Source of the DNA: an uncultured Collinsella sp.
Lineage (GTDB): Bacteria; Actinomycetota; Coriobacteriia; Coriobacteriales; Coriobacteriaceae
DNA: 64,000 nucleotides
Direction of reading: 5' to 3'
Assembly (NCBI GenBank): GCA_900541685.1
Contig: UQKM01000001.1
Location: 124,001 to 188,000 of the forward strand
Below the pieces are notes generated by a model that was not told the origin of the DNA, did no database searches, and saw nothing but the letters and a program-made list of their open reading frames with translations. The translations under genes were made by a program, and so were the position numbers. Shown here in pieces: positions 53,422 through 63,500 of this stretch (position 1 is its first letter; each line of letters opens with the position of its first letter).

Positions 53422-54855
53422 ATGATGACTAACTATCAAAAACTCGCCCAAAGAATCATCGAAGAGGTGGGCGGCAAGGCGAATGTTTCAAGCGCGACGC
53501 ATTGCATGACGCGTCTGCGCCTCGTTCTTAAGGACGAGGGGCTTGCAGATGACGCCAAGCTCAATGCGATTCCCGAAGTGATTAGCGTGGTGCACGCTGG
53601 CGGCCAGGTGCAGCTCGTAATCGGGCCGACCGTCGACAAGGTCTACGACGCGGTATGCAGGGAAGGCGGCTTTGAAGTCCAGACGGCGATTGATGAAGAT
53701 CTGGACGCAGCAGAGAGGCTTCCCTGGAAGGAGCGGTTCGCTCCGAAGCGCATCGGCAATCTGATTCTCGATGCGGTGAGCGGCTCTATCGCTCCCATTC
53801 TGCCCGTGTTCTGCATCGCGGGTATCTTCCGCATGTTCACCATTTTGCTTGGTCCGGAAGGCGCGGGCCTTCTAGCCGCGGAGGGCAGCATGTACCGGCT
53901 CTTCTCCTTGGTGGGAGACGCGGCATATTACTTCCTGCCGATCTTCGGTGCCTATGCGGCGGCCAAGAAGTTCCAGACGAGTCCTGTGCTCGCGCTCATG
54001 ACGGCTGCTATTATGATTCATCCGAGCATGCTCGCTATCGTCGAGGAGGGCGCTCCGTTCGACGTCTACGGCATCCCCATGACGCTGGTGAATTACACAC
54101 AGTCGGTGCTTCCCATCATCCTCATCGTGTGGATTCAGTCCTACGTAGAGGGGCTTATCAAGAAGCATTGCCCTGACATGCTGCGCATCCTCGTGATTCC
54201 AGTGGGGACCATGCTCATCATGCTGCCGCTTGCACTCTGCGTCTTCGGCCCCGCCGTCTCCTTCATTATGGGCATCATCGCCGATATCATCATCTGGCTC
54301 GGCGCGAACGCCGGTCCGCTGTGCGGTCTGGTGGTCGGTGCGACGTGGAACCTCGTGATCGCTACCGGCATGCATGTGCCGATTCTCACCGCTATGATGC
54401 CCGGCTGGCTTGAGGTGGGCTATGACGCCGTGTGCACTCCGGGTACGACGGTGGTTGTTTACGTGACGCTTGCGGTCGCGCTCGCCTACGGCATCCGTGC
54501 AAAGGGCAAGGCTAACCGTCAGCTCGGTTGGACTACCTTCGCTACCTATGCGCTCGGCCGCGTATCCGAGCCCATCATTTACGGCATCCTCTTGCGCGAT
54601 AAGAAGGCGCTCGCTTGGTCGATGATCGGCGGCGCGGCCGGCGGCCTTGCATGCGGTCTGCTCAACGCGCGCATCTTCGTCTTCTCGGGAGTCGGCTTCC
54701 CGTGGATGAACGTCATCAAGTTCAGCCAGGACATCATTCCGGGCGCCATCAGCTGCGCGATTGGCTTTGCGGTGACATTCGCCCTCTGCATGGTCTTTGG
54801 CTTCGACAATCGCGAATCGGGCGAGAAGGAAGCCGAGGAGGCCCTTGAGGCTTAA
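53422..54855 (+). CDS. PTS beta-glucoside-type IIBC permease
   Basis: This 477-residue protein has an N-terminal EIIB domain with the phospho-cysteine in SSATHCMTRLRLVLKDE near residue 29, then an EIIC membrane domain (about 110-460). It resembles the beta-glucoside BglF/BglP family but lacks the C-terminal IIA domain. The IIA protein encoded at 19017 could supply it. AAGGAGGA precedes ATG 53422. It belongs with the antiterminator and the GH1 enzyme, so the substrate is probably an aryl-beta-glucoside, cellobiose or a similar sugar. Confidence 0.92.
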   Translation: MMTNYQKLAQRIIEEVGGKANVSSATHCMTRLRLVLKDEGLADDAKLNAIPEVISVVHAGGQVQLVIGPTVDKVYDAVCREGGFEVQTAIDEDLDAAERLPWKERFAPKRIGNLILDAVSGSIAPILPVFCIAGIFRMFTILLGPEGAGLLAAEGSMYRLFSLVGDAAYYFLPIFGAYAAAKKFQTSPVLALMTAAIMIHPSMLAIVEEGAPFDVYGIPMTLVNYTQSVLPIILIVWIQSYVEGLIKKHCPDMLRILVIPVGTMLIMLPLALCVFGPAVSFIMGIIADIIIWLGANAGPLCGLVVGATWNLVIATGMHVPILTAMMPGWLEVGYDAVCTPGTTVVVYVTLAVALAYGIRAKGKANRQLGWTTFATYALGRVSEPIIYGILLRDKKALAWSMIGGAAGGLACGLLNARIFVFSGVGFPWMNVIKFSQDIIPGAISCAIGFAVTFALCMVFGFDNRESGEKEAEEALEA

Positions 54856-54982
54856 GCGCTGCATCTAGAAGGGTGCCTTAGCGCAACGAGTCTCTTCTCG
54901 GAACTGGGGCCCCATGAACCCGGACGGGCGCCGCTGCATGGTGGTGCCCGTTCGCACTAAAAGCAAGATAAGGAGGACTCCC

Positions 54983-56404
54983 ATGCCATTGCGTTCTGAT
55001 TTTCTCTGGGGCGGCGCGCTTTCCGCCAACCAGTGTGAGGGTGCCTGGGACGAGGGCGGGCGGGGGCTCGCCAACGCGGATCTTCTGCCGTACGGGCGGG
55101 ACCGTCTCGCCGTCATCAGGGGTGACGACGTTCCGCTCGAGCCGCTGTCCGACCATTACTACCCGGCCCAACAGGCCATCGATTTCTATCATCATTACCG
55201 CGAGGACATCGCGCTCTTCGGCGAGATGGGCTTCAAGGCTCTGCGCCTCTCCATCGCATGGAGCCGTATATTCCCCAACGGGGATGACTCCGAACCCAAC
55301 GAGCAGGGCCTCGCGTTCTATGAGGATGTGTTTCGCACCTGCCTCGAACAGGGCATCGAGCCGGTGGTGACGCTCAGCCACTATGACGTGCCCATGCATC
55401 TTGTTACGGCATACGGCGGTTGGCGCAACCGCGCTCTCGTGGGCATGTTTGAGCGCTTCGCTCGCACTGTGTTCGCACGTTACCGCAATCAAGTGCGCTC
55501 TTGGCTCACGTTCAACGAGATCAACATCATGACCTCTGCGTGCTTCATGGCGGCAGGCATCGTGTTTGATGAGGGGGAGGACCGCTACGTCTCCGTTCAT
55601 AACGCGGTGCATCACGTGCTCGTGGCGAGTGCTTGCGCGGTGCGCGCCTGCCATGAGATCATCCCTGGTGCGCAAATCGGCTGCATGCTCAATGCGGGTA
55701 TTTTCTATCCTGCTACCTGCAACCCTGCCGACGTTAAAACGGCTCAGGACGAGAATCGCAAGCACTATATGTTCACCGACGTGCAGGTGCGCGGCCACTA
55801 TCCGTGCTACATGCTCACGGAGTATGAGCGTCAAGGGTTCGCGATTCCTTGGGCGGAGGGCGATGAGGAGGTCCTTGCGCAGAATCCGGTGGACTTCGTG
55901 GGCTTCTCTTACTACTCGACGCGCGTGGCGCAGGCAAACACCGAGGGGCAGTTCGACTCCAATCTACTCAAGAGTGCCCCCAACCCTTACCTCAAGATGG
56001 AGCCATGGGGCAGATTCATCGATCCCGCAGGGCTGCGCATCACCATGAACGACATATACGACCGGTACGAAAAGCCGCTCTTTATCGTGGAGAACGGTCT
56101 CGGAGCCCCGGATGAGCCGGATCAGAACGGCTTTGTGGATGATGGATACCGTATCGATTACCTGCGCGAGCACATCCAGGCTATGAAGGACGCCGTCGAA
56201 ATCGACGGGGTGGACCTCCTGGGCTACACGTGCTGGGGACCGATCGATCTGGTTTCGGTCGCAACGGGCCAGATGCGCAAGCGCTACGGTTTCATTTATG
56301 TCGACCTCGATGACGAAGGACACGGCACACGTCGGCGCAGCAAGAAAAGATCGTTCGAGTGGTATCGCAAGGTAATTGCCTCAAACGGCGAGGACCTGAG
56401 CTGA
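54983..56404 (+). CDS. bglA: GH1 6-phospho-beta-glucosidase
   Basis: The 473-residue protein starts at ATG 54983, which is preceded by AAGGAGG. It is a family 1 glycosidase. The acid/base region is LTFNEINIM near residue 178, and the nucleophile is in FIVENGLG near 368. The N-terminal FLWGGALSANQCEGAW is the GH1 signature. It splits 6-phospho-beta-glucosides imported by the PTS permease upstream. A strong terminator follows 10 bp after the stop. Confidence 0.94.
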   Translation: MPLRSDFLWGGALSANQCEGAWDEGGRGLANADLLPYGRDRLAVIRGDDVPLEPLSDHYYPAQQAIDFYHHYREDIALFGEMGFKALRLSIAWSRIFPNGDDSEPNEQGLAFYEDVFRTCLEQGIEPVVTLSHYDVPMHLVTAYGGWRNRALVGMFERFARTVFARYRNQVRSWLTFNEINIMTSACFMAAGIVFDEGEDRYVSVHNAVHHVLVASACAVRACHEIIPGAQIGCMLNAGIFYPATCNPADVKTAQDENRKHYMFTDVQVRGHYPCYMLTEYERQGFAIPWAEGDEEVLAQNPVDFVGFSYYSTRVAQANTEGQFDSNLLKSAPNPYLKMEPWGRFIDPAGLRITMNDIYDRYEKPLFIVENGLGAPDEPDQNGFVDDGYRIDYLREHIQAMKDAVEIDGVDLLGYTCWGPIDLVSVATGQMRKRYGFIYVDLDDEGHGTRRRSKKRSFEWYRKVIASNGEDLS

Positions 56405-56414
56405 GCTTTCCTCA

Positions 56415-56454
56415 GGGGCCGGACCGCGACATGGGGTCGCGGTCCGGCCCCTTT
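56415..56454 (+). terminator. Intrinsic terminator of the beta-glucoside operon
   Basis: GGGGCCGGACCGCGAC pairs with GTCGCGGTCCGGCCCC around a 5-base loop, and CTTT follows. Confidence 0.9.
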
Positions 56455-56489
56455 GCGACGAATGAAGCAATCAGGTCAAAGCAGCTAAA

Positions 56490-56513
56490 AAAGACACGTC
56501 CCAAAAAGACTGC
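56490..56513. repeat. Partial GGGAC-core hairpin remnant
   Basis: AGCTAAAAAAGACACGTCCC and AAAAAGACTG resemble one side of the GGGACGGGGCT hairpins, read from the opposite strand. No full second arm is present. Confidence 0.4.
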
Positions 56514-56602
56514 CCGTGTTGGTTTGGCTAGGTTCGGGTGCTGTCCGTGCCGTGCGGTAAAATCGTTCAGTCAGAACACGAACCTGCATCGGAGCTCATC
56601 AC

Positions 56603-59600
56603 ATGGCATTCGTCCATCTGCACAATCACACTGTTTTCTCCATGCTCGACGGCGCAACCCGTATCCAGGATATGGTCAACCGTGCCGTTGAGCTTGGCAT
56701 GCCCGCCGTGGCCATTACCGATCACGGCTACATGTATGGCGTGCCCGATCTGGCGCTGGCCTGCGATGCCGTCAACCACAACACACCCGAGTACAAAACC
56801 TGGAGCCACGACAAGGCCTTCTTGGAAAAGGACCGCCGCGACGAGCTGGTGGAGCCCGATCCCGAGGAAAACCCGCGCGAGCATGCCCAGTATGTGAAGG
56901 ACATGGCCATGTGGGACGAGAAGGGCAACATCGACGAGCTCAAGCCGCCCCTGGTCATCAAACCCATCTTTGGGTGCGAGGTTTACTTTACGCCGGACGA
57001 GACGCTCGCCCGCGACCATAAGCCCGAGCTCTACCACATGATCCTTCTGGCCAAGGACCAGGAGGGCTACGTCAACCTGATGCAGACGGTCTCCGAGGCC
57101 GCCGTGCAGGGCTTTTACTACAAGCCGCGCGTGACGCTCGACAACCTACGCCGCCACGCCAAGGGCATGATCTGCACCAGCGCCTGCATCGCGGGCATCA
57201 TCCCCAAATACATCGACCGCGGCGACATGGAGGGCGCCATCAAGTGGGCCGAGACCTTCCGCGATACCTTCGAACCCGGCGACTTTTACATCGAGATTCA
57301 GGAACACGGCATCACCACCGACAACGGCCTGACCGATGAGCAAATGGACCGCACGCTCATCGATATCGCCAAGCAGGTGGGTGTCAAGGTCATCGCCACC
57401 AACGACTTCCACTACCTGCGCCGCGAGGACGCGCCGGTGCAGGACGTCATCATGTGTATTGGCATGAACGCCAAGGTCGATGACCCCAACCGCATGCGCA
57501 TGACCGGCTCGGAGTTTTACATGAAGACCGAGGAGGAGATGCGGGCGATGTTCCCGTATTGCCCCGAGGCCTGCGACAACACGCTCGAGATCGCCGACAA
57601 GTGCTACGTTGAGCTGGACTGGGACTCCATCATCCTGCCGCGCTTCCCGCTGCTCGATCCCGGCGAGACGCACGAGAGCCAGTTCCGCCGCGAGTGCGAG
57701 AAGGGCCTGCGCCAGCACTACGGCGACGACTGGGCCACGCGCGAGATTGGTGGCGTCAACATCAAAGAGCGCTTTGAGTACGAATACAAAGTCATCTGCG
57801 ACAAGGGCTTTGCCGCCTACTTCTTGATCGTTGCCGAGTACGTGCAATGGGCCAAGGACAACGGCATCGGCGTCGGCCCCGGCCGTGGCTCGGCCGCCGG
57901 CGCTATCGTCGCCTACGCCATGAACATCACCGCGTTCGACCCGCTCGAGAACGGTCTGATGTTCGAGAGGTTCCTGTCCCCGCAGCGTACCGAGATGCCC
58001 GATATCGATATGGACTTCGACGATGAGCGGCGCCTCGAGGTCGTGGAGCACGTTCGCCAGCTCTACGGCCCCGAGAAGGTCGCCCACGTCATCACCTACT
58101 CGACCATTAAGGCCAAGCAGGCTATTAACGACGCCGCGCGCGTCCTGGACTACCCGGTCTACATGGGCCAGCGCCTGTCCAAGATGGTCTCGAGCGATCC
58201 CAAGGTCAAGCTCAAGCAGGTGCTCGAAAAGCAACCCGGCAAAGAGGATCTGTTTAACCCCGATTTTGCCGAGGCCTATAAAAAGGACGACGACGCCCGC
58301 CGCATCATCGACACGGCGCTCTCGATTGAGGGCCTTACCCGTGGCGAGGGTGTGCACGCGTGCGCCGTTCTGATCTGCCGCGACCCCGTCAACGAGCACG
58401 TACCCACCAAGCTCGACACCAAGGGCGGCGTCGAGATTACCCAGTACGAGGGTCATACCGTTGCCGACATGGGCCTGCTCAAGATGGACTTCTTGGGCCT
58501 GCGCACGCTGACGGTTATCTCTAAGGCCAAGGCAAACATCAAAAAGAACTTCGGCATCGACATCAAAGAGGAAGAGATCCCCTTTGACGACCCCGAGATC
58601 TTTAAGCTCATGGGCTCCGGCCATACCGCCGGCGTCTTCCAGGTCGAGTCCGCCGGCATGACGGCCACGATCAAGAACATGAAGCCCACCGAGTACAAGC
58701 ACGTCGTGGCATTGATCGCTCTGTACCGCCCGGGCCCGCTGGGCGCCGGCATGGTCTCGTCCTACATCAACCGTATGAACGGCAAGGAGCCGGCCGTCTC
58801 CTACGACGACCGCCTGGACGACATCCTGGGCGAAACCTACGGCACCATGGTCTACCAGGAACAGGTTATGCTCATCTCCGTCGAGATGTGCGGCTTCTCC
58901 AAGGGCGAATCGGACTCGCGTATCCGTAAGCCCGTGGCTAAGAAAAAGATTAAGCTGCTCACGTCGACGGTGCTGCACTGGGAGGATGGCTCGGACGAGA
59001 CCACCTACGACCACTGGATGAACGGCGCTATCAAGAACAACTACACGCGCGAGGTCGCCCAGAAGATTTGGGACGATGTTCTCGAGTTCGCATCCTACGC
59101 CTTCAACAAGTCGCACTCCGCCGGCTACGCCATCCTGGTTATGCAGACGGCGTGGCTCAAGGCGCACTATCCGCACGAGTACATGGCGGCCGTTCTGACG
59201 TCCTATACGGGCAAGACCGACAAGATCGTTCACTACGTCTCGGCGTGCCGTCACGACGGCATCCCCGTGCTGTCGCCAGATGTCAACGAGTCCGGTACCG
59301 AGTTCACGGCTACCAAGGAGGGCGTGCGCTTTGGTCTGGCCGGCATCCGCGGCGTGGGCACCGGCGTGGCGCAGGCGATTATCGCCGAGCGCGAGGCGGG
59401 CGGTCCGTTTAAGACGCTGCACGACTTTGTCGAGCGCGTGGACTCGAGCCAGGCCAACCGTCGCGTGATCGAATCGCTCATCAAGGCAGGCGCCTTCGAC
59501 TCCACGGGGTATCCGCGTCGCCAGATGATGCACTTTGTGGACAAGAACAACCCCGAGAACATCATCGACGCCGCGATAAAGCGCCAGAAGGACCGCGCGA

Positions 59601-60406
59601 GCGGCCAGACCTCGTTCTTCGATATGTTTGGCGACGTTGAGGGCTCGGGCTTCGAGGTCAGCGTGCCCGATCCGGACGGCCAGGAATGGGACCGACACCT
59701 CAAGCTGAGCCAGGAGAAAGAGGTTCTGGGCATCTATGTCTCGGACCACCCGCTGCGCCCGTTTGAGTATGCACTAGCCAAGGCGCGCGACTTTTCGTTC
59801 TCGCAGATCGACACCGGCTACGAAGTTCAGAATCCTACGGGCGGCACCATCAACCAGGAGATTCCCGAGGGCAAGGCGCTGTGGTGGGCCGGCATGGTCT
59901 CGAGCGTGTCCAAGCGCGTGACCAAAAACGGTGACCCCATGGGCATCGTGCAGCTCGAGGACATGGAAGGCGAGGCCACCGTCGTCGTGTTCCCCAAGAC
60001 CTATAAAGAGGCCGAGGGGTACCTGTACGGCGAGGTCGATCCCGAGACCGGCGCGCAGCTGTCCGATGCCTTTGTGCGCATTAAGGGCAAACTCGAGCGC
60101 TCGGACCGCGGCGACCAGATCATCGCGCAGGAGATCGTGCCGCTCGAGCTTAACGAGGAGAACAACAAGCCCAAGGTGTTTGAGGTCATGGTGCCCAACA
60201 GCCGCTTTAGCCAGGGCAATATGGCGCGCCTGGCCACGGTGCTCACCGCTAACCCGGGCGGCGACCGCGTGGAGATCTTTATCGAGCAGGTGGACGGGCG
60301 CGTGCTGCGTGCCGAGGTACCTGCCAAGGTCAACGCGCGCTCGATTCCGCTGCTGGCCGAGGCAAAGGCTATCGTGGGTAACCAAGGCAGAGTGACGGTT
60401 ATCTAA
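56603..60406 (+). CDS. dnaE: DNA polymerase III alpha subunit
   Basis: This 1267-residue replicative polymerase starts with a PHP domain (FVHLHNHTVFSMLDGATR) over the first 215 residues. The palm motif PDIDMDFDDERR near 466 holds catalytic aspartates. A GRGSAAGA segment lies just before it. A helix-hairpin-helix region (RFGLAGIRGVG) and a C-terminal OB-fold (MVSSVSKRVTKNGDPMGIVQ) follow. An insertion after the PHP start (EDPEENPREHAQYVKDM) is typical of some actinobacterial enzymes. The gene is complete and stands alone. Confidence 0.95.
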   Translation: MAFVHLHNHTVFSMLDGATRIQDMVNRAVELGMPAVAITDHGYMYGVPDLALACDAVNHNTPEYKTWSHDKAFLEKDRRDELVEPDPEENPREHAQYVKDMAMWDEKGNIDELKPPLVIKPIFGCEVYFTPDETLARDHKPELYHMILLAKDQEGYVNLMQTVSEAAVQGFYYKPRVTLDNLRRHAKGMICTSACIAGIIPKYIDRGDMEGAIKWAETFRDTFEPGDFYIEIQEHGITTDNGLTDEQMDRTLIDIAKQVGVKVIATNDFHYLRREDAPVQDVIMCIGMNAKVDDPNRMRMTGSEFYMKTEEEMRAMFPYCPEACDNTLEIADKCYVELDWDSIILPRFPLLDPGETHESQFRRECEKGLRQHYGDDWATREIGGVNIKERFEYEYKVICDKGFAAYFLIVAEYVQWAKDNGIGVGPGRGSAAGAIVAYAMNITAFDPLENGLMFERFLSPQRTEMPDIDMDFDDERRLEVVEHVRQLYGPEKVAHVITYSTIKAKQAINDAARVLDYPVYMGQRLSKMVSSDPKVKLKQVLEKQPGKEDLFNPDFAEAYKKDDDARRIIDTALSIEGLTRGEGVHACAVLICRDPVNEHVPTKLDTKGGVEITQYEGHTVADMGLLKMDFLGLRTLTVISKAKANIKKNFGIDIKEEEIPFDDPEIFKLMGSGHTAGVFQVESAGMTATIKNMKPTEYKHVVALIALYRPGPLGAGMVSSYINRMNGKEPAVSYDDRLDDILGETYGTMVYQEQVMLISVEMCGFSKGESDSRIRKPVAKKKIKLLTSTVLHWEDGSDETTYDHWMNGAIKNNYTREVAQKIWDDVLEFASYAFNKSHSAGYAILVMQTAWLKAHYPHEYMAAVLTSYTGKTDKIVHYVSACRHDGIPVLSPDVNESGTEFTATKEGVRFGLAGIRGVGTGVAQAIIAEREAGGPFKTLHDFVERVDSSQANRRVIESLIKAGAFDSTGYPRRQMMHFVDKNNPENIIDAAIKRQKDRASGQTSFFDMFGDVEGSGFEVSVPDPDGQEWDRHLKLSQEKEVLGIYVSDHPLRPFEYALAKARDFSFSQIDTGYEVQNPTGGTINQEIPEGKALWWAGMVSSVSKRVTKNGDPMGIVQLEDMEGEATVVVFPKTYKEAEGYLYGEVDPETGAQLSDAFVRIKGKLERSDRGDQIIAQEIVPLELNEENNKPKVFEVMVPNSRFSQGNMARLATVLTANPGGDRVEIFIEQVDGRVLRAEVPAKVNARSIPLLAEAKAIVGNQGRVTVI

Positions 60407-60419
60407 AATGATTTTGCCG

Positions 60420-60546
60420 GGGTAGCTAATTTGGGACGGGGCTATTTTAGCTACCCTTTGGCTGACGGCGAATGAGTCGGGGTCGGAATACATCTCAACC
60501 GACATATGGGGGTAGCTAAAATAGCCCCGTCCCAAATTAGCTACCC
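60420..60546. repeat. Two identical 37-bp hairpins in inverted orientation
   Basis: GGGTAGCTAATTTGGGACGG, with its remaining 17 bp ending in GCTACCC, lies at 60420-60456. The same 37 bases occur in reverse complement at 60510-60546, with no mismatch. Each unit is itself a hairpin with the GGGACGGGGC core, and 53 bp separate them. The block lies between dnaE and the SNF2 gene. Confidence 0.9.
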
Positions 60547-60566
60547 TGTGTGGATTGGAGGAAGTG

Positions 60567-63500
60567 ATGGCACAGGGGACGTTTGTGCAGGCGCTCCGGA
60601 AAGAGGCGGCGCTGAGCGGCACCTTTATGAAGGGCCGCTCGCTCATGCTCAACGGCGCCGTGCTGTCGATTGAGGACAGCGGCTCGCGCTTCTCCAAAAA
60701 CGTGACGGTTGAGGGCTCGGTGCGCGGTTCGCGCGGCGACCTGTACAAGACGCACGTGGCGCTCGACATGGACGAGCACGAGGTGATTGACTACGACTGC
60801 GATTGCCCCGCCGCCTATCGTTACCCCGGTATGTGCAAGCACGCTATTGCCACGGCTCTGGCGTATTTGGATGCCAGCGGCGCCGAGCCCGTCGAAGGTT
60901 TGCGCACGCCGGTCCGCACGTTTACGGCGCAGCCGAAACAGCCCGTTCGCACCGCGCCCAAAGCGCCGGCCGTCAACCCCAACTTTCCCTTTCCGGCGCC
61001 CGTCCCCACGAGCCCCAGCCTCATGGCGGCGCTCTCCGATCTTTCGGACGCGCGCATGGATGAGCTGGCGAGCATGCGCCGCAAGCTTGCCGGTGCCGTT
61101 GATCCCGACGCCCCCAAAGCGGCGTTGGAGCCTTCGCTGGTGCCGTACTACAATCCGCTGTTCGCTGACCGCTTTAGCTGGGCGCTCGAGTTCCGCATTC
61201 GCTGCGGTTCGGTGTCCTACGTGGTCAAGGATATCGACGGCATGGCCGACGCCTATGTCCGAGGCGGTACGTTCTCGTACGGCAAGAAGCTCACGTTTGT
61301 CCATACGCCCGAAGCCTTCGAAGACGTGTCGACAAAGCTGCTCAACCTTGTCGTGACGACAGTTGCCTATCTCGATGACATCACAAGCTCGCGTTCGGCG
61401 TCGTACGACTTTGCACGCAGCGGTTTTGTCGCCGAGCGTCAGTTACCGCTGTCCGAGCATAGCATCGTATATGTGCTGGACCTGTTGCGCGGCAAGACTA
61501 TCTCTTTTGAGCCCGCCTGGTCGCGGGGGACGACGACGCATCGCACCTATGACGTGGCGGTTGAGATGCCTCCGGAAGGGGCGGACGAGGCGCTGTCTAA
61601 GCGCCCACCGCTCCTTGCCGCCAAAATCGCGCCGGCGGCTGGTGGCAGCTACGATCTACGCCTGCCGGCCGATGCATACTGCTTTGCTTCGGGCGACGTT
61701 GCCTATCTGGTCGACACCCGCCGTGCGCGCCGTACCGATGTAGCGTTTGCCCAGCATGCGGCGCCGTTTCTATCGCGCTTGCTGCCCTGTCGCACGCCGG
61801 TCCATATCGCCGCCGAGCAGGTGGGGGAGTTCTGTCGTATGGTGCTGCCCATTTTGCGCGACTACACCGACCTTACCGCGCCCGCTGCGCTCGATACCGT
61901 GGCGCCCGAGCCGAGCTTTGCCATGGCGATTGGCGTCGACGATGGGCTCGTGACCTGCAAAGTTACGGTTACCTACGGCGACTGGTCGGCAGATCTCTTT
62001 AGTCTGGGCGCTCCGGGCAGCCCCTTCGAAGAGCGGCGCCCGGGCGTTCCGCCGCGCGACGAGGTGGCGGAGTTTCGCGTTATGGACACGGCGGCCCTGT
62101 ACTTCGATTTCCACGAGGGCGGCCTAGCGTTTGAGGAACGCGATGACGAGAGCCTGTTCCACTTGCTGACCGAGGGCCTGTCTGCCCTGTCCGAGTTGGG
62201 CGAGGTCATGCTCAGCGACCGCTTGCGCCAGGTCTCGGTCCGCCCTGCGCCCAAGCTTTCGGTGCGTGCGACCGTCAAGAGTAACCTGCTCGACGTCGAA
62301 CTGGGCGCGAGCGGCCTTTCGGCGGCAGACCTTGCCATCTATCTCGATTCGTACAAGCGTCATCAAACGTTTGCGCGCCTTACGTCCGGCGACATCATTC
62401 GCCTGGACGAGGGGGCGCGCGCCGCGTTTGGCCTTGCCGAGGACCTGGGTGTCGATGCCGTCGACCTGCTCGACGGCGTGTCGCTTCCCGCGTCGAGCAC
62501 CCTGTTCGTCGATAGCATGCTCGCGCGCACGCCCGCGCTCGAGGCCGATCGCGACGCTGCGTTCCGCCGCACCGTCGAGCGCCTGGACACGCTCGGCAAG
62601 ATGGACTTTACGGTGCCGGCATCGCTCAAGGCAACGATGCGCGGCTACCAGGTCGACGGATACCAGTGGCTCGGCTCGCTCGAACACCTGGGCCTTGGCG
62701 GCATCTTGGCCGACGACATGGGCCTGGGCAAAACGCTCCAGATGATCGCGCATATCCTGGCGCGCGTGGAGGCGGGGGACACCAAGCCCACGCTCGTGGT
62801 ATGCCCGGCCTCACTCGTGTACAACTGGACTGCCGAGCTGGAGCGCTTTGCCCCGTCGCTCGATGTGTGCGCCATTGTGGGCGCCAAGGCTCAACGTCGT
62901 GTACAGATTGCCGGCGTGGCCGAGCATAACGTGGTCGTAACGTCGTATGACCTTATGCGGCGCGATATCGATGAGTACGTCGAGCAGGATTTTGCCCGCG
63001 TGGTGCTCGATGAGGCACAGTACATTAAAAATCCGCTCACGCAGGTGGCGCGCGCTGCCAAGCGCCTGCCTGCCGGCGTGCGCTTTGCCCTGACGGGCAC
63101 GCCCATCGAAAACCGCCTGTCCGAGCTCTGGAGCATCTTCGACTTTTTGATGCCGGGCCTTTTGGGGACGCGCGAGTCGTTTGCCAAGCTCTTTGAGAGC
63201 CCCGTCGAGCATGCCGAGGGCGATAGCGCCGCTCGCCTGCAGGCGCTCGTGTCGCCGTTTGTGCTGCGCCGTGTTAAGGAAGACGTGGTGGCCGACCTGC
63301 CCGAGAAGATCGAGGACACCGTCATGGCACAGCTTACCGGCGAGCAACGCAAGCTCTACCTGGCCAACCAGGACCGCATCGCCCAGCAGGTGCAGCACCG
63401 CGAGGCTGGGGAGTTTAAGAAGGACAAGCTCAAGGTGCTCGCCGAGCTCACCAAGCTGCGCCAGATCTGCTGCGACCCGCATCTACACTACGAGGATTAC

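Noticed and set aside
57146..59749. Long open frame opposite dnaE
   Set aside because: It is a composition shadow of dnaE, with no ribosome-binding site and no recognised motif.
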